A stretch of DNA of 64,000 nt, taken from contig CM060731.1 in NCBI GenBank assembly GCA_030704615.1, forward strand, positions 40,362,001 through 40,426,000. Reading direction: 5' to 3'. A program made the position numbers and the translations under genes. This DNA comes from Takakia lepidozioides. Taxonomy: Eukaryota > Streptophyta > Takakiopsida > Takakiales > Takakiaceae. Below are positions 33,801-47,800 of this stretch, piece by piece (within the stretch, counting starts at the first letter, position 1; the number at the start of each line of letters is the position of its first letter). Under the pieces are notes generated by a model. The model was not told the origin of the DNA. It searched no databases and was given only the letters and a program-made list of their open reading frames with translations.

Positions 33801-36800
33801 TAACTGCATCCAGGCCACATTTATGGCTTAAGAAATGTCCAGGCTTCTCTGAATTTCAGCATTTGTCAGATTTTGCAGCAAAGTTCTCTGCACTGTTGGC
33901 AATTGGTTCTCATCACACCTTGTCTCCATGATATGTCAGTATGGTAGCTTTCTCTTCATAGTAGCCAGGAAACTTGGAGTACCACCACACCTTCCAAGGA
34001 TTACAGATACAGAGACTCCAGAAACTTGCAGTAAAGAGAGATTTATAATAGTCGAGATTCTTTTCTACTCATCAGATGGATGATCATAATTGTTTGGTGT
34101 TGGGATGATCTATGATTATTATTGTGAGAGGTACACCTAATAACGATATGCCTGGCATGTTGGTAACAGATTGGGAAACAGTGTAGGCAGTGTTTCTATT
34201 GATTGCTTACCTTATCAGCATGTCGCATGCCCTTAATAAGGAGGTCCTCTATCACAACCCTCCAAATAGCCTCCCCTCTGTAATAGAGACTTTTAGCCTG
34301 CAACCAGCTCCCCAAATAGTGGCAATAAAGAAGAAAGTTAGTCAGCTATGCTTAGACAAATCCATGTCCACTATAGTTCTTTGGTCCAGCCCTCTCTGTC
34401 TCTCTTGCTAGTTTCTGTCCATTTGTGTTCCACTCAAACTGGGCACGGGGTCAATGGCCACAAGGCTATGGCAAACATCGTCTTATGAGTACATTCTCTT
34501 GCTCCCATGGGCCCTTGTGCCTCAAGCAGACATAAGAAATTTCCTTCTTTTTCTTTCTGTCTATCCCTCTCTCTCGGGCATCGTTTGATATATTCGAGAG
34601 TGTTATATAATTTTCTTTTTTCCTTCTCTCTTTCAATTTCATTTGGGTGTTACAATGTTCCTTTCTTTCTTGAGCTTTTGTTGCTTTTGGGCTGTTTGTG
34701 GCCCCTCTCACTTTCTTGCTTCTTACGTCCTCTCATCCCGTAAGCCATTTGAGCTTCCCATGGACGTTATTTAGTACCATTTCATTTCTTTCTTATCTCA
34801 GGTCCATCCGAGCCAGGCGTAGTGTCTGACAGCAAGCAGCATCTTCTCTGACAAGGACAAACACGTACCCTGGCGGGCTGAGACCACAACCTGCCCCCAG
34901 AGGCTCAGTATTCTGTAGGGAGTATCTGCTGAAGAGTCCGTCACACATTGCCAATGATATGCAAGGATCCATGACTACAAGTCTCTCAACAGCAAGCAAA
35001 GACTGAATACATACTTCTTACTATCTCTCACACTCTCAAGGACTAAATCTCCCTTGTAGACAGAAGCTTACACCACCCACATGGACCACACTCTAACCAT
35101 TGTGTGCCTAGCTTGAGAGTGTTTACAAGAAACAGAAAAGAAGAGCAGCCACAAGAAAAGCCATTTTGAAAATTCAACCCCCACCCAGCTCACAAACACA
35201 TTGCAAAAGCAGTTTAGTGAGGTGAAATACCTCCTTATCTGCTGGCAAGCTCACATTGCCACTGAAAGAACCACCATCGCAGTATCTAACAAAAACACGA
35301 TTCCAGTTGAAGAAATCTGCCACACACCCACCCATAACAAGTGCTGAGTGCCAAAGATTGATGAAAGAAATTAGGAGCTGAACCCTTGCTTTCTTGGTGT
35401 TATGATTAGCGTAAATCCTGGTGCTGTGGTGAGCAAACAAGAAGCAATGACTTCGACAGATGCTCCATGAAAATCAGTGTGCAGGGAGAGGAGGTTTCAA
35501 TCTGGTTTGATGGCAAGCCCTTTGAAGCTGGGTGAGATCCAAGAAAACATACAGCTGACACCAACTGACTTGTTGGTTATCCTCCCTACAAAAAGTGGAG
35601 AAGCTTAACCCTTTCCTAACTGGCCTGCCATTTGCAGGTATATCTAGTTCCCAGTGATATCTAGCAGGATATAAGGAGCTGGTCTCGTGGAATCTTTAAA
35701 ACAATGCCTCTCTTCTACCCAAAGAATCTGAACCCATACTCGGAAGCTCTGCAGCCATCAGGTTCCCACAAATGAAGTCCTCAGATCTCTTGAATGTTGG
35801 GTTGGAAGCAGCACAGCTGAGAGTGTGATATGTGACAGTGCTTGCACTTTGGAAAGCCAGATACTGAATGAGCAGGTGATGCTGGGAACTAACATGAGCA
35901 GCATTTGGCTCGAAATGAGGGTTGCTGCAAGAAAAGTGTGGCCTCTCTTGCAGCAACCTCTCTGAACAAAGATGAAATAATCCCGTCTTTAATATGCCTT
36001 CTGTTATGTCCTGCAACTCTCGACTCGTAGGTCGCCATTCGAAGTTTCTCTGATGAAATCGAAGGGAACACAGCTTGTCTCCTTCACCCCCACTGGTGCC
36101 TTCATATTGTTAGGTGCTACCCAAGTATGCTTAATCTGACTTCAGCTTGTAAGTGCCCTAATTCATTCCCTAGCAGCCATCTCACGATTCGAGGGTCAAA
36201 TGCGGTGTCTTGAGGCTTGTGCCTCTTCCCCCTATTTTGTTGGGGTTGGTTGTTTGCTGCCACTGTCTGTTCCATCTTTCCCTTGTGTCTGCAATGGTTG
36301 TCATTTGTTGGCTTGCTGAGTTATGATGAAGTTCTTGGGTATATAAAGTTTGTTCTGGGGTGTTCACCCCATCCTTGGCAGTAAAGAACACAAGAAACGA
36401 AAAAACACAACAAATTGCTAGGTGCTTTTGAATAGCGAGAGGTGGCTGCTTACCAGCACCCAAAGAATCCACCTACCAGGATTAACGTGTTCAAAATTGC
36501 TGAGAATGCCTTCAAACACTTTAGGTGGCATGAACGTGGAGGAACCTAGCCTAGTGTTGGAGCGCCCCTGGCACGAGGCTTCGCTTTCACACCATGCTCC
36601 TTCCTGTAGGTCAAAGCTCCAGGAAGTTATAAAGAGTTTAAGGATCATTGAACACTACCACTCTGTTCTAGAAATTACTGCTTAGGTGCCAATCAAATTC
36701 ACACTTGTATTGCAGTGCAGAATTCTGGAATAAGGACTGACCTCCAAGAAAACCAACCAATTCCGGGCGTTTTTCCCAGTGCCTTTGTGTAGATGATAGC

Positions 36801-37493
36801 CAGGCGGAGAGCCATCCAAGCACACTGCACCCGCCAACCGACGGAGCGGAGCCGGAAGCTTTAGGAGTACACAGTAAGAGAAAAGATTAGGAGGCAAGCA
36901 GAGGACATGACGATCAGTATTACGACTGAAGTTGCCGGAAGCTTAACTCCCCAAACATGAGCATTGACACCTTCCCGATCCGAAGAATAGTGATAACTGT
37001 CTCATCTACCAAGTGCGTTCAGCTGTTAGCCAAGAGAGTTAGATGTCTAGCTCCTAGGAATAACGTAATGTAATGCATGGCTTCCATGAGAATGCAGAAG
37101 GAACCCACTAGAGATCAGGTCATCTTCCCAGCATTGGCATGGGAGGTTCCGATGTACACCCAGATACGGGCATCCACACGGATCTCTATAGGGATCTGGA
37201 CTGATATTCATACCTGCACCACTATCCACCGCTTTCCCAAGCAGAGTAAGATCGACCATCAATGGTTTATGCTCCGCAGTCTGCCCGACGACCTCAAGAG
37301 GCAGCAGCTGGAAAAGGCGTTGCACTCTCTCGTGATTCCATGTTATGCTGGCGAGGGTCGTGAAGATAAACAGTGCGACGACTACGGTAATCCCTCCTCT
37401 ACTCATAGGCCTTCTCATTTTCCCGCCATTCTCATGCTTAGGAACACGATGATGAGATTGCGACAAGTCTCTCTGAGGTGCAGTCGAGCTCAT
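30850..37493 (-). CDS. Pectin acetylesterase (PAE family), 12 exons
   Basis: Removes acetyl groups from cell-wall pectin; carbohydrate esterase 13 / Notum family. Exons, 5' to 3': 37214-37493, 36742-36824, 36477-36603, 35231-35316, 34211-34297, 33597-33721, 33098-33158, 32874-32927, 31845-31922, 31498-31603, 31230-31375, 30850-31023. All introns are GT-AG and phases agree, giving 468 residues. An uncleaved-looking hydrophobic segment ([20 protein letters not shown], about residues 42-61) near the N-terminus suggests a signal anchor that sends it through the Golgi to the wall. Hallmarks: [30 protein letters not shown], and the nucleophile S228 in GCSAGG. The acid D324 lies in [10 protein letters not shown]391 in DSCFHHCQ, and the tail carries AVGDWYFER and [10 protein letters not shown]. 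The usual EGGGWC is EGAWC here, extended by one Glu. Complete triad, so probably active. Confidence 0.93.
32505..34792 (+). repeat. Two copies of a retroposon-like 3' tail inside pectin acetylesterase introns
   Basis: GAGCTTTCTGCGGACG then TTATAAAGTACCATTTCATT (32505-32545) and GAGCTTCCCATGGACG then TTATTTAGTACCATTTCATT (34751-34792) are clearly related. A third copy, inverted, lies at 42583-42611 in an intron of the next gene. A shared end with CT-rich DNA upstream fits the 3' end of a LINE or SINE family. Confidence 0.5.
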
Positions 37494-38840
37494 GGCGAAG
37501 ATTGACCGATGAACCAAAATACAGAGAATCAATTGAGATAGTAGAATTTACTATATCCAATTCGAAACTCTCTTCACAACAGATACTGCTCATTTTTCTC
37601 AGAACAAGCTCGACTTCCCTCCGCACAACCCAGCATTGCTACCTCCACTTCTTCCCCAGCACTCTCTCCCAGTTGCTTACGCAGTTCTCACGAGGCTAAC
37701 TGCCCATGACACTTCTTTTCGCACTGCACACAGAAATATATCTTCTCCAATATCATGTGTTGCGTATGCAGTTTTTGTAGACCTGATTTCCTCATCATGT
37801 ACTCCATCTTCAGATCCTCCTGTAGTCTTGCATTTCAGCCCATTTCAGTAAATATCAACAGAGTCGATTCTAGTATTTGGAGATGAAGTCACTTTACAGA
37901 TAGCTTTTAGACCCACATTCAGTAAAGTTTGGCCTGCACGTCCTGACAAACAGAAGGGTACCAGCACGTTGAAGGCTTATATGCCGTGGCCGGACTTGGA
38001 ATCTACTCCGATTGGGTGCTTCCAATGGACCCACTTTCATGCGCCTTAGAGCTTGTGTAGATCTCAGTCAGTTTGGGTGGACGTGATCTTCAACAAGTTG
38101 CTCGTAGCTCAGTTCTTCATTTGTGTCCTATTTGTCCTATTTCTTAGTGACAAAGGATACAGTAGGGTCGCTCTCTTGATCTTCTACAGATGCTTTTTGT
38201 TCATCACGACCAACTTTGTCAGTGTTGCAAAGCATGGGTTGGAGCCTAAGAGTTACCAAGCTCTCGCTTCAGAATGGATTCCATGAACTGGATGGTGAGA
38301 GTAAGGAATGTTACTTACATGGCAGAGAAATAAGAAAGCAATGGCAGATGTGTAATATCCAATGTGATCTCATGAGAACATTTCTCAAGGAGGAAATCAA
38401 AAGAGAGAAAGAGAACATTTGCAATTGGCCCATATGACTTAGCAGTGATACAATGAGCTCGTTGATCCACTGCCATAACCTTCTCCATTACATGGTATTC
38501 ACAGTGTATTCCAGATTTTATTCTCTCGCACAGGTAGGTACCCCGCGGAGTTGTAAGGTCACTATGTTGCACATTTTCCAAGCCATCATGTAATAATAAT
38601 CCAGTCAGATAAGCGTTTACCTGACCGGGTGAGTTCAATGTGTAACTGCTGTCTAATTTCAAAATTTGTATCCCTCCCCTAAAGGGATAATCCATGTTTT
38701 GGCCGTACCTACTTGAAGTAGAAAAGGGACACCTCCGTTACTTAAATCTCTCATGGATGAGAATCCTGAAAGCTGATTGAAAGGATCTCTCTTCTCTGCA
38801 ATAAACAGATCCCCTTAGGCTTTGCCAAAATGGCGATGAC
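37494..38840. other. Spacer between the pectin acetylesterase and SETD3-like genes
   Basis: Contains the esterase promoter and 5' UTR at its lower end and the 3' UTR of the SETD3-like gene at its upper end. A minus-strand open frame at 38315-38695 (126 codons) starts about 145 bases past the SETD3-like stop and has no recognisable motif. I regard it as part of the 3' UTR or chance. Confidence 0.5.
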
Positions 38841-41800
38841 CTAACAATGCTGACAGTTCTCATCAGAGCAATGCATAGTAGTTGCTCTGTCGATTGCCTT
38901 CATTAGTGTGGCTCTCTCTTGCCGCCAAAGCTTCAAAGCCATAGCCAACTCTTTCTTGATAGGGGTCCTGGTATTCTTTCCCTGCGGATCCTCACCCAAG
39001 CCTAGCTTTAATCCCTGCGGGAAGTCCGCATTCGACAGCCCATTGCTCTTGTCGAAATCAATTTGAAAGTCAGCAATGCGTGCACGGCATATCTCTGCCA
39101 ACAAGGCAGCCTCAGCTGGGAAAAGCAACTCTCCAAGCACTCTCTCATAGGACTCTTGGAGTTCACTAGAAACTTCACCATTCATTTGGTTTGAAGGGAC
39201 TCCACTCTGATGCTCTCCTGTTTCACTGCCACCTTCTGGTGCTTCCTCTGGGGGTGCAGCTGAGGGTGTTTGTGTAAAGGCTGCCCCACTAACTTCCTCA
39301 AGCTCGACCCTGTCTTGATTCTCTGAATTCCCCTCAAGTTCTGGTGAGGGAACAGCTGCTGCCATCTCTGTCACAGGCAGGGTCTCCATATGTGGTGTTG
39401 TAGGGATATCCCTGTTCTCTATCGTGTTGTCAAGGGTACCCGTGGATGTTTCCTCGTCTTTCTCACCTACATCATCTGAAAGCACTGCAGAATATCAGTT
39501 CTTCAACAAGGCCCATAGCCAACGTTGAGATTGGCAAGTGCAAGTGCAGGGTAAGGTAGTCTGTTCCAGAGGAGACAGACTCAATTGGCAGTAGCTGCTA
39601 TCAAAATCTGCTATCATCTTATATCCCACAAAACCCAATTACCTTTTGAATCCCTGATGGACTGAGGCTGAATTCCCTGGCCATTTGCCTGAGCTTTCTC
39701 TTCTGCCTCCCTAAGAGCTGCTTTGTACTGCAGGAAAGCTGCTGTCTGTTGGGTGCGTGATGCAATTGCAGCCCTCAAATTTTCGGTAACCACTGCAAGA
39801 TCATCCATAGCAGCCACTTTTATCCAAGTTGCAAGCTCTGGAGAGGGTGTGCCGTCATGGTAAAGCTCAAGCCAGCCAGATGCTGGCAGTTCTAACCACT
39901 TGAGGAGGGCCACCTGCATTGAATTCCACATGCTCCATTCGTTACCAGGAGTACTGGGAGGAGGAAAAGACAGTTGTCATGGACTTGCAATGACACATTG
40001 AGCGAGAACATACAAGCATCACAGTACACAGATGCCCTAACTTTTCACTACACGATGTTAACTCCCCTTGTTGGGTGAGGATCCCTTGTATGGAGTGCCT
40101 GAGCTCTCTTCAGTTCCCATCCCATTTGTAAAATTAAGCTTTACTCTAGCTGTACATATGCAAGTTGAGAGAGGAGAGAAGAACACCAAACATGCAAACC
40201 AAATGTTAGATAGAAAGACTCTGCACATGCTTAGATGATTTGTTAACGCACATCAATCAAGCTCCTTGGAGAACAATAAAGTCACAAGAAAGGGCATACC
40301 TTTTTGTGCTGAAGAGGATCGGAATGAGAAAGTTCCACTGGGACTCTACAAGACCCACCCAGAGTATGGCTATCAGCTCTTCAATCAGACAGTCACAAGT
40401 AACCGGGAGAGAGCAGAATAGACTGAGAGATAGAATAAGGTCAGCTTTAATTACAGGGCCAGAAGAGGTGAAGAGATGCTTTAGAATGGCAACTAGCCAA
40501 AGAGAAGTTTCAGGAGAAGGTCACACTACGAATAGCCTATAGGATCAAAAGATTCATTTTCAAAGTGATAATGCTCAAGACACACCAGGACTGCGTCCTT
40601 ACTTTCAAGATCTAGGTCAAGAAGTCCCTATCCAATCAGCTGGGTTGAACATTAAGTGAAGGGTACTTTAAGTGAAGATCATGGGAGAAAGTGGAACTAG
40701 AGAGGCAGGAGGGAGAAGATGGTATGGTAAAAGAAGCCTCTGAAGTCAACAAGCGGAAAAGATAAAAAAAAGGAAAATCCACACAGCAACCAGCGTGGAA
40801 TGCACCTCAAAATTTTAAAAATGGGAGGTGGGGCACATTAAAATTCCCCTAGACACAAGTATGATCAGCCATTACATGTTCACTTACTTGATTCTATCCT
40901 TAGAGTTATGATCAGGAACAAAACCCGAATAGAGCAGAAGAGCGGAGTTTGGGCGATTTCCATAAGATATGAACACCTACAGTGGCAAAAAATTAGCGTC
41001 AAAACTCCTAACAAGAAAAACACTCCCTATGTGGACCTAGATGGCTCGTCAGAAGGAACCAGATCGAACAACTTGTCTTGAGACCAATGAGACTCAGATT
41101 TAGAAGAGACATGAATACACTTTCCTCCTCCCCAGAGACTTCCTGATGAAATGACAGGTTTGTCATTTCATCACTCTGAATGATCTGCGCATATTGATGG
41201 GATTGATCAACTGACTGATTGACCCTTCCTACTATTTTGCCCAACTCCTTCCATGCAGTGCTGGAATCAACAATAGCTTTCTACGGCTATGACCATCCCA
41301 GCCTTTCAGTAACACTTTACTCCTTACAGCTATATTCTCGTTCTGTTTGGATTGTCTTATGCACTTCTGGGCTTAGGTTGTCTGCAATATTTCAGAGATC
41401 TCATGTTCTTATTGAGCTACTGAGGAGGCAATATTTATTGTGGGTCACCCAGGATTGTGACCTGCTCCAGGGCAAGGCCCGGAATCCCAGGTGACCCATA
41501 TTTCTGGACTTAACTCTATGAGGCTGCTCTGATGTACATCTGATGCACCACCACCTGCTGCAGCAGGTCAACATGGTTCATGGGTTTTTCAGGGCGACCT
41601 GTGCCAACAAACCAACTCAGGGTCAACAAACTACTGCTGGAGGTCAGTGTACTAAGTCTATTTAGCCACTACTAGACCAGATTCCTAATATGTTAGGTGA
41701 CCGAATATCTGGGCAAGAGATATCAGGCCAATCGGGACATGTCCCTTGACCAGCCGTAGGAAGGATTATTTTAATCCACAACAACTATCCTGAGGAGGAT

Positions 41801-44800
41801 GTCATAGCGAAGATTCACAAGAGAAATGTTGAACTTATCCTCCAGGGACACATCCAACTAAAATGTTTCCTTAAAGGTGCATGCTCACAATCCACCAAGG
41901 GTTCCCATGCTTTTGCCTCAATCTATCCGAGTTTTTGAACATCCTCAAAGCACCTGGAGGCAATGGGGTATAGGTTACCTGCTCGTCCGCCTGGAATTGC
42001 CGTTTGGCTGTGAGCTCCATGTGTTGTTGTGTTACATCAAAATGGCATGTTATTTCCCCTTCCTTCAAAAAGGACGAAAACCCATCAACAAAAGAACTAA
42101 TTATGTTCTGAAAGACCTAAGCTCCTGATTCACCCACAGCAGTTCCCCAAATCACAAAGACTCTTTGGAGATGCACTCTTTTTCTGCCCACATTTCACAG
42201 TGCATGTTCACCACAGGTATTTCCAGAGAGGGCTAGACAGGACTTGGTAAATAGATGTTGTCCTTCGAAAAAATCTGGAAACTGTAGGAGCCGAGGGCCG
42301 TTGACTCCCAGTGGAAGGCAGGTGTTAGAGTCTCTTCTATAGCGAGTGCCCAGGTTAACCTCACCTCGTGGTTGAACATGTCCAGCAGAGGAATGAGTGC
42401 CAGCGCCTGCCCCATCTCCATGTCAGGCGTTCCTGGGATTGGGTTCTGCCTTGTCATCACAACCTACGTTCCAAGACAACAACATCAGGCATGCATTCAA
42501 CAAATAGCAGGTCACAAAAAGGATCCTTTGACCCTAAATACTGCCCAGTGTTTCAGAGAATCACATTATGTGCACAGATATGAGAAATGAAATGAAATGG
42601 TACTTTTATGAGAGAAAGGAACAAAAGAAGCCATCCAGAAACCACAATTGTTGCACAGAGAATGATTAGCTGCTAAAAAGTGGGTGGCAGAATGCTAGGG
42701 AAAACTAAATGATGCTCTGTCTTGGCTCGTTCTCAAGGTCTGCAACCTTGGCATTTGACATATTCATAATGCTGGTAAGCGCAGGGTATTTGAAACCAGA
42801 GTTTTTGACATAAACGAACCCAGCAGGTAAACATAAACATGTGAGAATCAGGTAGGACTGGTCTCTACTTCTTGGCTTTTATTCATTGGACAACCACTTT
42901 ACACATCCTGAATAGAATCCGAAAGATTAAGAAACCAGAAGGGAGAAACCCAGCACTCACTGAGGCAGCCCAGCGAAATTCAGTCCATGTAAACCATGCG
43001 CATGCCTGGTTGATGGGGGGAGAGTGCTCCCGCAGCTGCCGGAGCAGCGAGCGAATGTGGGCATATTGGCGTGCATAATTCCTTAAAGCCTTATGCATCT
43101 CAATCAACGCCTGAATCACCACTGATACCATTAAAAATATACCAAAAGAAGCACGAAACCCTTTTGGGCATTCAACTCCGACTTGCTATCCCTCTCCCAA
43201 ACTGAGCACGAGACTGGCAAATAAGACATTAGCATCTCCACACACTCATCTGTTTGTCCATCTTTCATTAGCTTGTGTCTGTTTCTGTTGGTCATCAGTT
43301 TTGTTTGTGGCTGCCAGGTTTGCAAATGAACCTGTTGGATTGCAGACTCTCTCTCTCTCTCTCTTTTCTGGATGTTCTACTGTCCATGGGCCCTTGGGGC
43401 TCCTATGGCATTATTATCATGTGTAGAGACGCAGATCTCTGTGATAGAGTTGGACTACAACAAGGAGCATGGTTGGTGTAAACTCATCGTTGGCATGACA
43501 ATTGATGAGCTTACGACCGAGGAGAATGAGCCGGAGGGCTTAGGGGATGAGAGGGAGGATAAGCAGGTCAAGGGCTCCTCCGGATCTGATAGTGAGGATG
43601 ACGACTCCGAGGACTCCAGGTTGTTGGATGAGGAGACCGATACAGAGGCCTCAGTTGAGAGTGAGTGATCATGAGAGGGGTACTTTGGAGGCCCTAATGC
43701 ATGTTTTTCTTCTTTTCGGTCTTTCCCCGATCCATGACGTTTCCTGGATCTCCGTGGATGTAACAAAATTCTATGCCAAATTTTGTGCTCGAGTGCTGGC
43801 CTCAAATCTGTTTTCGAGCATGATGCTATACCTGCTTGTACATCCAACACTGAATTCCAATAACCAGACTGTCGTTTGGCTGTGCGCGAGTCTTATATAC
43901 CCTGACGGGCTGAAACCCCACAACTGGCCCTGGGAGGATTCATAACCCATGCAGACATTAGAGGCATGTGGTCAATGAGACACCTCTCTCCATCACTCCA
44001 AAAGTTCAAACCCCCAACCTTGTACAGATGACGAAACTATGGGAGCGCAAATAAACTTACAGCAGTTCCCCGGAGTGCTTCAATTGTCTCCATGCTGCAA
44101 TAAGACAACACAACCAAGAGATCCATGCCTGCTTCAATCCTTTATGTATGGAAGTAAATGTCAATAGACATTACGGCCCGAATCACAACCTGACTTTACT
44201 TATTGTGGAGATCAAAACTTGAATGTGGGTGGGAACCTGAAGGTGAGAGGCATAATGAAACCATCGGTCCCTTCTGCCTTGCCCTCTGCTTGGCCCGGGA
44301 GTGATGCAATATATCCTGCCCACTTTGATGGGTCCTCCACTGCCCGATGCTGCCACCATATCCATAGACACAATCTTAGCACCCATCCAACATAGATCAC
44401 CCTGTAATCTCCTTGCCCTCCATACTGGACCCCGCTACTTGAGTGGCATGATAACAACGACCACTCTCACATCTGTCCCTTGTCACAGTGAAGTGTGACC
44501 AATGACCAAAGCCAAACTGTCACATACATGTGAGGTAGGCAATAGAAGTATAAGTTCTGGAATTAGAACTGTAGGTATGCCACACCTCAACCCCTAAATG
44601 TCCAAGTCCGTTTCTGCAAATCAGCCCAAAAACTGAACCTCCAGCCACAGAAAGCTTGATTACTTTCAGAAAATCAACATTCACAAAAACTGACCATACG
44701 GAAGATGATCTATTGTGGTTTGGTAATGTGAAAAATCCACCATATAAATTGGGAGACTATAACAATTTAGGCTAGGACAAAAAAACTTCCCAGCAGTTCA

Positions 44801-47800
44801 TTTGGGGTAAATAATCTGGTTTTCTTATCGAATTTCCTAAAATACAAGGTTTTCTCTCAGGAGTTTTTTGAGAGCACATTATTCACCAGATAACCTACCT
44901 TCCCACAAAATTTCAGAATATGAAGTTGCTTGTCATGAAGCTCCTTTGTCATGCGATAAAGATGGGCAGCCTAAAATTTTGCTACAGGCTCAATCCATGG
45001 AATTTAGCAATTTGCAACCGTGAGTGGGTAGATTATGATGTGAAGAAGTTTTCAAATAATAATTAGATGAAATCTGTTGGGTTTAGATGCATCAGGTCTC
45101 CTCTGCCCAAGAAACCACAAGAGTTCTCTCTAAGAGGGTGGTTAGAGAGGTGCTGTCTAAATGACCTGTGGCCTGGTGGGGCCCACTTTCCCTCGCCCTG
45201 AATCTACCCTCTGAGTGCACTAACCAGTGTTAGTGGCTGGCCAGCCCGGACCCACTCATTTTGGCTCAAAATGAGTGGGACGTGTATTCTTAGGGCCTTG
45301 TGAAAACTGGAAAAAAACTATTTTACAAATTTGACTACTGCCAGTGTGTTCTAAGCAAAATTCTGTACAATTTCGCTTCAGGAACCATCCAGATCAGAGT
45401 TAATCACAGGAAGTCATGGCTGGCCAAAAGTTAACCAGTGACCACAATGTGGTTGCTTGGGGGTTTATGGGTTAACTGCACCCAACCGGCTATCAGAATA
45501 GACTGTCACTGGTTGTACACAAACCCTCAGCAGTTTTGGGTTGAGTTTCAAACCCTTGTGGGTTACAACAGCAAGACAGCTCCAGGAGCATGAGTATCAC
45601 AATGCTGGTACGAGTCTATCATGTCAAATCTTAGAAGAAATTGTCAATGAGTGCACCTTCACTTACCTTTTCAAACAATAAATGGAGGATGAGAATCAAA
45701 GTTGGCATTTGCCGTATGATAGGATCAGCCCGATAGAGCAGCCCCACATCTTCCTGTTGCATAAACCAGAAAAGGTCAACTTACAAATATAAACCTTGAT
45801 GCTTTCACAGACACTCTCAAATAAGCCTGCACTGGCTGAGGAAGTACTAAGGTAAGATGCGGTTGTTAGAATGGTGCCAACATCACTTGCAATTTGGTCT
45901 TCATCGGTAATGACTACAATTTCACCAGTGTCCACCTGAACCTTTCTGGTATTTATAATTATGTTCTTCCTCTAGATCCAAAGATAAGATTCCAAAGAGG
46001 AAGATTTAATGTGACTATTGCTTGTAAAAGATACAAAAGGACAAGGAGTCTGTATGGCAAAAGACAAAAAGGAGCACACCTTTGAGCGAATGGCAGTGGC
46101 AGTGGTCATCATGGCTGTTGCCGGAACCACCGAGATAATCTCACCTCTCTCAAATCTCTTCGATGCCATCACTCCAGCCCCTTGAGGGAGCCCTCCCTCT
46201 AGTTTTATTCCATCTATCTGCATAAGTTCAGAATTGTTAGTTTCGTTTTCCACTTTGAAGTTTTCTCTCTCCCTCCTTTGTCCCTCTTTCATGGGAGGGA
46301 TGGCACCAGCACAGGACATTCACCTCGACGCCTTGCAGCTCTAGCCAATCCTGGAGGAGTTTCAATCGTGCGGTCACGTCAGGCAATGGCCGTTGACTCA
46401 CAAAGGGACGCTCCAGCTTTTGAATCTGACCCAACCCATCATCCTCCATGAAAATCACAGCATTGGCTACCATTCAAATTGAGCAATTAAAACGAGATGA
46501 TGAACAAGGACTAACAACAGAGGAAGACATTTTTCTTAACAATCTTTCAACAAACTGCAAGTCGTTACAGCATCACGAGCAATGATGATCATGTGCAGAT
46601 CCTGATTGATGCCCGGACTCCAAACTAACTGATACCCAGGCAAGGGTGGAACATTACATTGTCAAATCCAGTACATAGGGGCTCTGAAATGTCTGGAGCT
46701 AGACACAGAAAGTTTCCTTGTAAAGGAGGCAGTACATAGCCTTCACAGGTCGAGGGGCACTACAAAAGGACCAGCATCATTTGTCTAAATAGATCATGAA
46801 ATATGCTGAAGGTTAACGCTTATGGGATAGTGTTGGTGTGACCTGGGTATGACATGGAAGAAGCCACTACAGTTCAGCAAGCCACACAATTCCCCAGTCC
46901 AACATTACAGAAGTTCAATCTTAGAATGACAGAGAATATCTACAAGATGACATGATGCCAACTGTGTCACCAAGGCCAAAGCAGCCAAAATCCCTGGATA
47001 AAAAGATGATGGATGGAGAAGTACCTGGAGTAAAAGACGATGGATCCCTCGGATGCTTTCAAGGTGAAAATCCACACTACGCCCATCCATCCCAGCCTGA
47101 GTGCGCCGCGCCAGGTCAGCCACCAATCCATCCAGCACATGCACTACAACCCCATGGATACCAATACACCTTAGGAGCCCAACACACTTTGTACAGAATC
47201 AACCCACCTCAATCCCCTCGTCCACGGGCCAAAACGAGGAAAAAGACTGTTTCATACCTTGTGTTGCCCCACAAGTCTATAGTGGACGGTAAACCCTGGA
47301 CTGTACTATGCTTGTAGCATGGAGTAATGCTATAAATTTTCATCAGGGATTGCCTTCAGAGTTACTTCAAGCCCATGGGAGACCACTAATTTGTAGGATA
47401 CCTCCCCTCTGCTATCTCAGACTCAATCAATGTGAAGCACACACTATCCTCCCAGCATTAGTGACTGAACCTTTTCTGTCTGCATCCATGGACTTCTTTC
47501 CACTTGACCAGCCTAATGTGAGTAATTTCTTCAATAATCTATCCGCGGAGTGAAGGTCATTTGATTGCAAGGACGTGACAGAATATATTCTCAAGCTAGA
47601 AAGAAGCTGTACCCGAGGAAGTAGAAAAAGGTGTAACACTTCCAATGCAAATCCAATGTTAATATGGTGGTTCCTTTTCCCCTTTGAGGAGCTTTATCTC
47701 CATGAAGTTCTTTCTCAGAACTTGACAACTCTCTCATGCCCAATCACATGGGACAACGATGCAGATTGCAAGATCTATTGCTGGTGGTTGCAAATTCACG

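Noticed and set aside
43455-43850. Open frames on both strands with Asp/Glu/Ser runs
   Set aside because: Intronic, low-complexity, adjacent to a (CT)n tract; composition alone gives the open frame.
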